From Sebastes aleutianus (taxonomy: Eukaryota > Chordata > Actinopteri > Perciformes > Sebastidae), in contig CAKAKS010000004.1 of assembly GCA_916700875.1 (NCBI GenBank), forward strand, positions 12,482,534 through 12,546,533: 64,000 nt of DNA. The letters run 5' to 3'. The first letter of the stretch is position 1. Each line of letters begins with the position of its first letter. Below are positions 58,804 to 64,000 of this stretch, one piece after another. The notes under the pieces were generated by a model. The model was not told the origin of the DNA. It saw only the letters and a list, made by a program, of their open reading frames with translations, and did no database searches. The position numbers were made by a program, and so were the translations under genes.

Positions 58804-59986
58804 TGATAATTTAAATGAATGAATCTGAAAACTTTTCACGGACCCCCTGGCAGAGTGCCACAGACTCCACTTTGAGAGTCACTGTTTTAACTGGTATAAA
58901 ACACAGTTAAAATTATTTAATGTTCATAAAAAATCCAAAACATTTCAAATAAATCCAAGCAGCCTGGATTCAGAATCCACTTCCTGACCTCATGTATAGT
59001 GGAGCTACCGCTTTCCCAGCTTTGCCCACAAGCTTTTCCCACAAGCTTTTTTTTTTCTAACCTTTTCCACATTAAGGGAAATGGTGGATCATAATAGTGA
59101 GTGTGTATTAAAATAACACACAAAAGGTGTTTTTTTCCCCTGAATTTAATTATATTGCTATTCAATTTCTACTTTTTTCTAAAGAAAAAATATGATTATC
59201 CAATATTTCCCTGTGTGTTATCGTTCTGATTACATCCCTACACACTCATGTACATTTACAGCGATAAAGATGCATCGCTTACTTATTATAATACAGACCA
59301 TAATTCAGACCATGCTCACTAAGGTCAATAGTTGAAGTGAATTATGCAGGAGAATCACAGATGTTTCAATGAAATGTTCAGAGACAAAAAAAAAAAAAAA
59401 AAAATATGTATTTTTGTGCTCTGATTAAACCAGCGAGATCTTCTACAGGTGCACCCGTATAAAATCAGCTATAGAATAACTCGCTGAGAAAACACAATCC
59501 ACACAAGGTCAGGACACACACACGGTTCACACATAATTAACATGCGGTGGATTAATAATAGTGCTGAGAGATTTGGCGCGGAAGACGTTTAATTAGTGCG
59601 CTTTGGTTTATTTGTGTTCTCACAGTTTATCTGCACTTCAGCTCAAAGATGCGAGAGATGTGGGTGAATGGATAGACGTAGAGGCTGAATGAAGTGTGTG
59701 TGTGTGTGTGTGTGTTTGTGAAAGAAAAAGATGGAGTGTGTTTAATGAACATGTATTTTCATGTATGTGGAGTGTGAGGAGGGCGGTGAGAGTTTTTTTA
59801 GCACAGTTTGTGTGTTTGGACTCACGTGTGGGGAGGCTGTGCTGGTTAGCGGTGCGGTGGCAGTGAATGGAGAGGGAGGGGCTAGCGAAGGTGTGGGTTG
59901 CGGTTGCTGTGACAACTCGGAGCTGGCTCCGCCAATGGCGACGGCTCCCGTCCCCGCCGATGACCCATCGGCACCAGAGAAAACAC
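44625..59986 (-). CDS. mllt10: AF10 / MLLT10 histone lysine methyltransferase DOT1L cofactor, 3' part of gene
   Basis: MLLT10 (AF10) is a nuclear PHD-finger protein that recruits and stimulates DOT1L, the H3K79 methyltransferase; its OM-LZ region is kept in leukaemic AF10 fusions. Nine exons, plus a predicted 21-nt microexon, join without frame conflict to 1454 nt ending in TAG/TGA-type stop at 44625, or 483 residues. Landmarks in order: SHMFGNRLNPNSAMAALMAQ; LQIRYD; the octapeptide EQLLERQW; the leucine zipper GMLKSLHQLQEENRKLEEQI; ERLQLLSAQLSVPF; GIVGSLNGVIQTP; LGLLSEQHRLLLQQ; LLYQLMQQQQDLQQLQ; LPINNLL; and the terminus AGQEKT, matching human AQEKS. It fits MLLT10 better than its paralogue MLLT6, notably at LGMLKSLHQLQ, LYQLMQ and PINNLL. 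The PHD and extended-PHD exons lie beyond the right edge. Confidence 0.95.
45272..45362 (-). CDS. mllt10: mllt10 91-nt exon (Gln/Leu-rich)
   Basis: Encodes (S)AARLGLLSEQHRLLLQQHQ and LQQLLSSQPTA, matching human GLGLLSDQQRQILIHQQQFQQLLNSQQ. The acceptor is tcgtcag|CGC. The donor GCG|GTACGA is followed within 5 nt by interrupted AC repeats. Confidence 0.94.
45589..46058. mobile_element. intact hAT-type MITE (tagggtgtcaatcgatt family), 470 bp
   Basis: The left end tagggtgtcaa and right end ttgacagcccta are inverted repeats. The 8-bp flanks atgaattc and ctgaattc match at 7 of 8 positions, as expected for a hAT target duplication. No coding capacity. It lies in an mllt10 intron, 136 bp from the predicted microexon. 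Confidence 0.82.
46194..46214 (-). CDS. mllt10: predicted mllt10 21-nt microexon
   Basis: Minus strand CTCGGCAACTAGTAAGAACAG (21 nt) lies between acceptor ttcttgcag and donor GTGAGA. It fits the flanking phases (AG| and |C), adding S-SATSKN-S with no stop. The joined product MPVNSSATSKNSAARLGLL resembles human MPATLTNSASGLGLL better than the version without it. It sits in the intron between the 299-nt and 91-nt exons, beside a hAT MITE. Constitutive or alternative use cannot be told from sequence. Confidence 0.6.
47033..47331 (-). CDS. mllt10: mllt10 299-nt exon (Gly/Ser-rich)
   Basis: Encodes DGASCGGHSSSGSTSSLSTP to GLMGALGAGSALGMGGIVGS, LNGVIQTPTG and TGVTMPVN plus AG. It corresponds to human VGGIIGAL..NGIVGALNGVMQTP. 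The acceptor is ctctcag|GAC and the donor AG|GTACGT. It is GC-richer than its surroundings. Confidence 0.95.
47547..47602 (-). CDS. mllt10: mllt10 56-nt exon
   Basis: Encodes D-VKGSQLGVTDSSLPVAAQ. The acceptor is tgttgcag|AT and the donor CAA|GTAAGA. It aligns with human IGNSFLPDNSLPVLNQ; both frame joins fit. Confidence 0.88.
47630..48165. mobile_element. old hAT MITE (ctgcaactaacgatt family) interrupted by a foldback insert
   Basis: The left part has ttagtttataaaatgtcag and the right part ends gattaattgactaattgtttcagct. An insert of about 240 bp (47835-48080) separates them; see findings. Confidence 0.55.
48183..48222 (-). repeat. (AC)20 directly downstream of the leucine-zipper exon donor
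   Basis: Plus-strand (GT)20. On the transcript strand it reads as CA repeat starting inside the donor sequence of exon 48225-48374. Confidence 0.95.
48225..48374 (-). CDS. mllt10: mllt10 leucine-zipper exon
   Basis: 150 nt, with the same phase at both ends. It encodes VLGMLKSLHQLQEENRKLEE and onward to ERLQLLSAQLSVPFTSTTASS, the leucine zipper that pairs with the DOT1L coiled coil. The acceptor is tctttcag|TG. The donor G|GTAC continues directly as about 20 AC units. Confidence 0.97.
49010..49180. repeat. possible interspersed-repeat fragment
   Basis: Begins ggggctgggtatcgaacctc and ends near gtcaggtatcgacactcc, which resembles a short repeat with tatcga-type ends. The family is not certain. 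Confidence 0.3.
49258..49451 (-). CDS. mllt10: mllt10 exon with octapeptide motif (EQLLERQW)
   Basis: 194 nt. It encodes SPIGGLQIRYDSSGSLPG, a Gly-rich segment, LPPVATSIEQLLERQWNEGQ and SFLLQQGAQGD. EQLLERQW is the octapeptide motif of the OM-LZ region. The acceptor is cattcag|CTC. The donor GTGAGAGG is followed by 13 AC units. Confidence 0.96.
50553..50577 (-). repeat. (AC)12 at the donor of the 79-nt exon
   Basis: On the transcript strand, GTGAGT then AC repeat. Confidence 0.95.
50584..50662 (-). CDS. mllt10: mllt10 79-nt exon bracketed by GT and CA repeats
   Basis: Encodes DQEVGDGSSGVGAQGFSIRA and SPKTTPR, matching human DQDLGDN..SPR. Frames fit on both sides: G|AT gives Asp, CG|C gives Arg. 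The acceptor is T9-(GT)17-AG with no ordinary polypyrimidine tract; the donor GTGAGT runs straight into about 12 AC units. Skipping it shifts the frame. Confidence 0.9.
50665..50698 (-). repeat. (GT)17 forming the acceptor tract of the 79-nt exon
   Basis: On the transcript strand, T9 then (GT)17 then AG and exon 50584-50662. Confidence 0.95.
51096..51743 (-). mobile_element. hAT MITE (tagggctgcaact family, inverted) with a nested hAT MITE
   Basis: Starts tagagctgcaacgattaatc and ends gttagttgcagcctta. The flanking octamers catttgat and aatttgat match at 7 of 8. A second element is inserted at 51130-51492. This lies in the mllt10 intron upstream of the 79-nt exon. Confidence 0.82.
51130..51492. 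mobile_element. nested hAT MITE (taggggtgtaacgatat family), 363 bp
   Basis: The left end taggggtgtaacgat and right end aaacagcccta are inverted. The flanks ctgtcaac and atgtcaac duplicate host sequence of the outer element (7 of 8), so this insertion is younger than the outer one. Confidence 0.85.
52002..52347. mobile_element. MITE (tagggctgggcaatatatcg family), 346 bp
   Basis: The left end tagggctgggcaatatatcg and right end tgtatcgcccagctctag are inverted repeats. Target duplication not clear. Common fish family; hAT-like termini. Confidence 0.75.
53266..54075. mobile_element. two adjoining decayed MITEs
   Basis: An old copy related to the gattaatcgatt family (about 53266-53537) abuts a cagggctgggcgatatggcc element (from 53537 to about 54075, ending near gaattatcgcctgagaa). 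Confidence 0.55.
54414..54481 (+). repeat. (CA)n microsatellite, interrupted
   Basis: About 30 CA units with short breaks, in an mllt10 intron. Other large tracts in this intron region are at 57381-57436 and 57677-57728. Confidence 0.93.
55152..55269 (-). CDS. mllt10: mllt10 internal exon (FGNRLNPNSAMAAL)
   Basis: 118 nt. The acceptor is tctacag|GTG and the donor AG|GTACGG. It encodes VSGLPGSVFNLAPSHMF and GNRLNPNSAMAALMAQSEASPA, very close to human MLLT10. A (CA)n tract (minus strand GT) lies about 28 nt into the downstream intron. Confidence 0.95.
55270..57370. other. mllt10 intron sequence
   Basis: AT-rich; no exon, RNA or complete transposon recognised. A CT-rich stretch lies at about 57165-57230. 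Confidence 0.6.
57381..57436 (+). repeat. (CA)n microsatellite
   Basis: About 28 CA units in an mllt10 intron. Confidence 0.95.
57677..57728 (+). repeat. (CA)n microsatellite
   Basis: About 26 CA units. Another lies at 57904-57938, followed by (GT)n(GA)n at about 58081-58140. Confidence 0.95.
58489..58884. mobile_element. hAT-type MITE (cagaggttctcaa family), about 396 bp
   Basis: The left end cagaggttctcaa and right end ttgagagtcactg are inverted repeats of the CAGNGGTTCTCAA type found in Charlie-like hATs. The flanks ttttaaaa and ttttaact match at 6 of 8. It contains an (AT)n tract (58766-58801). Confidence 0.75.
59826..59986 (-). CDS. mllt10: mllt10 internal exon (Ser/Thr/Pro-rich)
   Basis: 161 nt; phase 2 entry, phase 0 exit. 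The acceptor is tccacag|GT and the donor CAC|GTGAGT. It encodes VFSGADGSSAGTGAVAIGG and a low-complexity P/T/S stretch ending TASPH. Weakly conserved; assigned by frame continuity with the next exon and by splice sites. Confidence 0.8.
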
Positions 59987-60210
59987 CTGTGGAGACATCA
60001 GAGACAACAAACATTAACAATGTTATTTTCATCTATATTTAAATAATACCATAAAACGATGATTTTAGAGGGAAACTGTTTGACAGTTGATGTTACAGCT
60101 ACTATAATTATTACGGTATGAAAAGCACTGGTGTAATTAATTGATTTATGATGGCTCAATTCCATTTAGCTATTTCAGTTTCATGGTGCTGGTATGCGCA
60201 TGCTGGTTAG

Positions 60211-60579
60211 TAGGGCTGCAACTAACGATTATTTTCATTGTCAATTAATCCGTTTATTATTTTCTTGATTAATCAATTAGTTGTTTGGTCTATAAAATGT
60301 CAGAAAATTATGAACAATGTGGATCAGTGTTTCCTAAAGCCCAAGATGACGACCTCAAATGTCTTGTTTTGTCCACAACTCAAAGATATTCAGTTTACTG
60401 TCATAGAGGAGTAAAGAAACCAGAAAATATTCAAAATTAAGAAGCTGGAATCAAAGAATTTTGACTTTTTTTTTCTTAAATAAAAATGACTTAAACCGAT
60501 TCATCAATTATCAAAATAGTTGGAGATTCATTTAATAATTGACAACTAATTGATTAATCGATTAATCATTGTAGCTCTA
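60211..60579 (+). mobile_element. intact hAT MITE (tagggctgcaactaacgatt family), 369 bp
   Basis: The left end tagggctgcaact and right end ttgtagctcta are inverted. The flanking octamers ctggttag and ctggctag match at 7 of 8. The most complete copy of this family in the window. Confidence 0.88.
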
Positions 60580-60866
60580 CTGGCTAGAAAGAGACAAATT
60601 ACTGTACCAGAGCGTGAATCATTTACAGCGATAGAGGAACAACTAAAATTAAGTTTTAAACGAGGTGCAGATTTGTTGACTTTAACCAATTTAATGCATC
60701 ATTAATAAAATCAACAAACGTATTGCATGCATCATTAAGTACGCTGGTTTGAGTATGCGGTCAGATAATTTGGTTTCTTTATGATCGTAAAAACTCCAAC
60801 AATTATAATAAACTCTGATTCAAACGTACAGAAACACATTCACATTAAGCTTTTACAAATAAAGAG

Positions 60867-60966
60867 TAGGGCTGCAACTAATGATTATTTTCATTGTCAC
60901 TTAATCCGTTTATTATTTTCTCCACTAATCGATTAATTGTTTGGTCTATAAAATATCAGAAAAAAG
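60867..60966 (+). mobile_element. truncated hAT MITE, left end only
   Basis: About 100 bp starting tagggctgcaactaatgatt and stopping shortly after ctataaaatatcagaaaa; same family as 60211-60579, 290 bp away. Confidence 0.75.
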
Positions 60967-60969
60967 AAC

Positions 60970-62955
60970 TTTGTACTAATTCTGATAAAACATTTTATTC
61001 AGCCTATTAAAAATGGTGAATGTTATATATAACAAAATATGCCCTGGCTATAAATCACCAATGCAAACATATTGCTCCATTTTCACACACCCATACGCAT
61101 GCTCTATTCTCTTATCTCTTTGCTTTCTCCCCCTCCCTCCCCCTCACACACCCCTGTGCTCGCCCACTAACCAGGGATAAGCCCTGCCCCTGCCCCCCTT
61201 TGACCCCAGCAGAGGAGGGAGGAGGGGGGGAGGACAGGGCCCCTCAGCCCCACAAAAGCCTGAATGGCTCAGGGCAGCACACATTCACTGGGGGAACAAG
61301 AGATCTTTGTGCCAGGAGGGGAGGGGTGGAGGGAGAGAGAGGGAGAGAGAGAGAGAGATAGGAGCACTGCATGGGCCTACATACTATTTATAACGCTTTG
61401 TAATATGCACCAGAAAAATTGATACCCAAAGCAGCGCTGCCGTGACTCAGGGGGCATGAGCTGCTGCGAGATTTTTAGCAGCTGGATTAGAGGCCAAACC
61501 AACAGTTTATCAGAGTTTAGCTCGAGCCATTGATGAAATGAGTTACACACAAAGGGATGGTGCAAAAACAGTGAGAAAAATACAGGTTCATTTTAATGCA
61601 TATTGACTTCAGAATGTAAAAATAGAGATTAACAATAATACAAAAAATGATTTATTTTCCTGAATTAGATAAACTAAAGAGTTTAACTGTTAACGGCATC
61701 TATAAACCAAGGTGTAAATTGGTTAAACTTTGAATTTAAGGTATTATATTTATTTGAAATATTGTCACTTTAAGGTGAAAACCTTCTTGCTCCAACTCTC
61801 AGGTTTTAACTGAAAAGCAGGATGACGTTCCCGAGCAAAAATCCCGCAACCCTTGTATTAATAAAACTTTTTTTTTTTTTTTAAACAAATTGAATAAACT
61901 GAAAAATGTGTTGTGTTAACAACAAGGCTGGTTTTCATAGTTGCTGAGGAACCGCTATTGTGGAAGTGTAGTTTCTCATTAACTGCAGCCCACTATCAAA
62001 TTTACAAAGAATGTTATCTTAACAAACTGATTATCATTTCATTACTACTTTTGTTGGGAATTAAAACTTCCCAGAGGATAACAAATAAAGAACAAAAAAC
62101 ATTACTCCACACACACAAGCTTAAAAAACGTAGACCCTATGATCAATAACGTTAAGCCCCTGAAGCACGACTGCCTCCATCGCCCGACCTTCCTGTTCCT
62201 TTTCCCTTCCTGCTCAGAACGTCTGTAAGCTGCAAAAATATCCACCTTGATTAGTTCAAGCTGGTATTATCTCCATAGGAAATCTATGTTGTCTATTTAG
62301 GGAAGGTTAAATCCAATCTAAAAACCAAGTGGATGGCATCATACTCTGTTACTAAACAGCTGAATCAGTGCTCTGAATTCTGTGTTTGAGGGAAATTTCC
62401 AGCTAAGTAGCAGTGTGATGCTGAAGCCCGGTAAAAACTGCAGACAGTCATTTAATCATGTTTAAAACAGGAATGTAGAGACAAACACTGAATACCATCG
62501 TGACAACAGAAAGATTTATTAGTCTGAGAATTTTCTACCACCAAAGATGACCAGAAATGTATTCAAACATCACGGCAATGTGTAGAGGGAGCAGAGCCAC
62601 ATCGAGGGCAGTCAATGCAAGTGTGTGTGTGTGTGTGTGTGCTTGTCTGTATGCATGTATAGCATAATGTATGTGGGTCTGCCACAGACTGGTAAAGCCA
62701 TATCAGTTCCAAAATCAACAGTTTGGGCAGACAACCAAATTCAAGAGTCTCTGCAGTTACGTGCAGTTAGGTTTCAAATTGAGGTGTGATTGAACTAATG
62801 TAAATGCAACTGAAAATATATATTTTTCCCCATTTACTTATTCGGCAGTTTATGGATGAGGATCACACACACATATTTGCTAATAAGCATGAAAGAACTG
62901 TCACTTTAAAATTGTTTGTCAATTTTCAGATGTGTTGTTTGAGGTTTTCTGCATA

Positions 62956-62994
<39 letters not shown>

Positions 62995-64000
62995 GTTTTT
63001 CTTCAGCTTCAAGTGTTTAACAGTCTTTGTTTTGGATGAATTCCCTGTTCTTCAAACATACTTTTAAGCTCGATCCACCACAATGCTCGCTGCTCACACT
63101 TGTTAAATATACTGATTAAAACTATATTGCAAAAAATAAATAAATATAATTATAAAATAAAATAACATAAAAAATAACAAAAAAAACACAGAACATTTTT
63201 AAATAAAATTTCATTGAACCCAAATAGTTTTTTAATCATCCAAGCTTCAAATAATTTATTGTAATGCAGAAATGTACAGGTTTCATATTTTCCCAAGACG
63301 TTTAATAATTTGGTATTTAAATGAAATCCTGTTCACTGAATATTTCCCTGGTTTTCACAACTTCCCCTCACGTGTTTTGCAGTGAGACCAAGTTGCTGAT
63401 AATTATGATTCCACTGGGATGAGGAGAAAAAAAATTACAGCTGAAGAAATCTTTTGAAAAAACAATAAAAAAAAAAAAATCATATAAATGAGCGAATAAA
63501 TACACGAATAAACAGCAATAAGCGTCTTAGGCTTTCTCATCTCTTTTCTCACACACACAAACACACACACTCACTCCCGCTGGTCTGAATAAATTCATGT
63601 CCACCCAACATCTTTCCTCCCCCACACACCGAACCTACTGCGCTCCACCGGCTCCTCCGTCCCATCAGTGACCCCCCTGCCGTCAAACATTAACCTAACC
63701 AAAATCTAACCCCCTGCCTCTCCCCACCCTCCAACACATATCTATCAGGCTAACTATCTATCCATCAGCACGGTGGAGTCAGCAGACAGGATGGAGGGGG
63801 GGAGATAAACGCCAAGGATCCTCCCCATTACTGCCCTGCATTAACCCTCAGCTAAATATTTACAGTAGGAAGAAGAAGAACACACACACACACGTATAAT
63901 GCACAGCCATACATAACCGCCACTGTCTAGCCTATCTTCTGCCACCAGCTGTGGTCAGAAATGCCGCCACTGACTGCTGTAGGGAAAAGCACCAAAAACT
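60970..64000. other. mllt10 intron continuing past the right edge
   Basis: No further mllt10 exon was recognised. It holds a G/C-rich low-complexity block at about 61125-61260, a CNE-like stretch at 61385-61560, (GT)n tracts at about 62620-62641 and 62957-62992, and AT-rich sequence. Confidence 0.5.

Noticed and set aside
44625..59986. Assignment to the paralogue MLLT6 (AF17)
   Set aside because: The exon products match MLLT10 more closely (LGMLKSLHQLQ, LYQLMQ, PINNLL, GIVGSLNGVIQTP), and the commd3 neighbour fits the MLLT10 locus.
59761..60042. 93-codon plus-strand frame
   Set aside because: Antisense shadow of the mllt10 exon at 59826-59986.

Overview
This is a eukaryotic, vertebrate nuclear window, almost certainly from a ray-finned (percomorph-like) teleost. 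Coding sequence occurs only as short exons with GT-AG borders. The rest is AT-rich DNA full of (CA)n, (CT)n and (GATA)n microsatellites and small non-autonomous DNA transposons (hAT-type with 8-bp target duplications, and one piggyBac-type with TTAA) of kinds common in fish genomes.

Two protein genes can be rebuilt exon by exon, both on the minus strand. (1) commd3, 10582 to 5860: eight coding exons, all splice phases agree, 194 residues, complete. (2) The 3' part of mllt10 (AF10), 59986 to 44625: nine exons plus a predicted 21-nt microexon, giving the last 483 residues. This part holds the octapeptide motif and leucine zipper known to bind DOT1L; the N-terminal PHD fingers lie beyond the right edge. 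A CpG-dense block at about 3160-3600, just downstream of commd3 on the same strand, is best read as the promoter and non-coding first exon of bmi1 (pcgf4), because COMMD3 and BMI1 are head-to-tail neighbours in vertebrates. That assignment rests on synteny and a good splice donor, not on coding sequence.

Layout from left to right: 1-3162, inferred bmi1 intron 1 with a local duplication; 3163-3600, bmi1 promoter and exon 1; 3595-4650, about seven copies of a roughly 165-bp tandem repeat between commd3 and bmi1; 5640-10700, commd3; 10.9-42.5 kb, a region of about 32 kb without a recognisable gene, holding degenerate tandem repeats, a 430-bp (CT)n tract, a nested piggyBac-type element, LINE tails, segmental duplicates, two isolated CpG-rich islands (20.3 and 37.4 kb) and several stretches that look like conserved non-coding elements; 42.5-60 kb, the 3' half of mllt10 with several hAT MITEs in its introns; 60-64 kb, further mllt10 intron. 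DNAJC1, which lies between MLLT10 and COMMD3 in human, was not found.

MLLT10 and BMI1 both act on chromatin (DOT1L/H3K79 methylation and PRC1/H2A ubiquitination); COMMD3 acts in the Commander endosomal complex. Their linkage matches human 10p12. The most notable signal is in mllt10 splicing context: four exons have a (CA)n tract within about 10 nt of the 5' splice site, and one 79-nt exon also has (GT)17 directly before its acceptor. The leucine-zipper exon is frame-neutral (150 nt). This makes a testable case for CA/UG-repeat-controlled splicing of the DOT1L-binding region. Nothing here is a prokaryotic-type system, CRISPR array or complete autonomous transposon.
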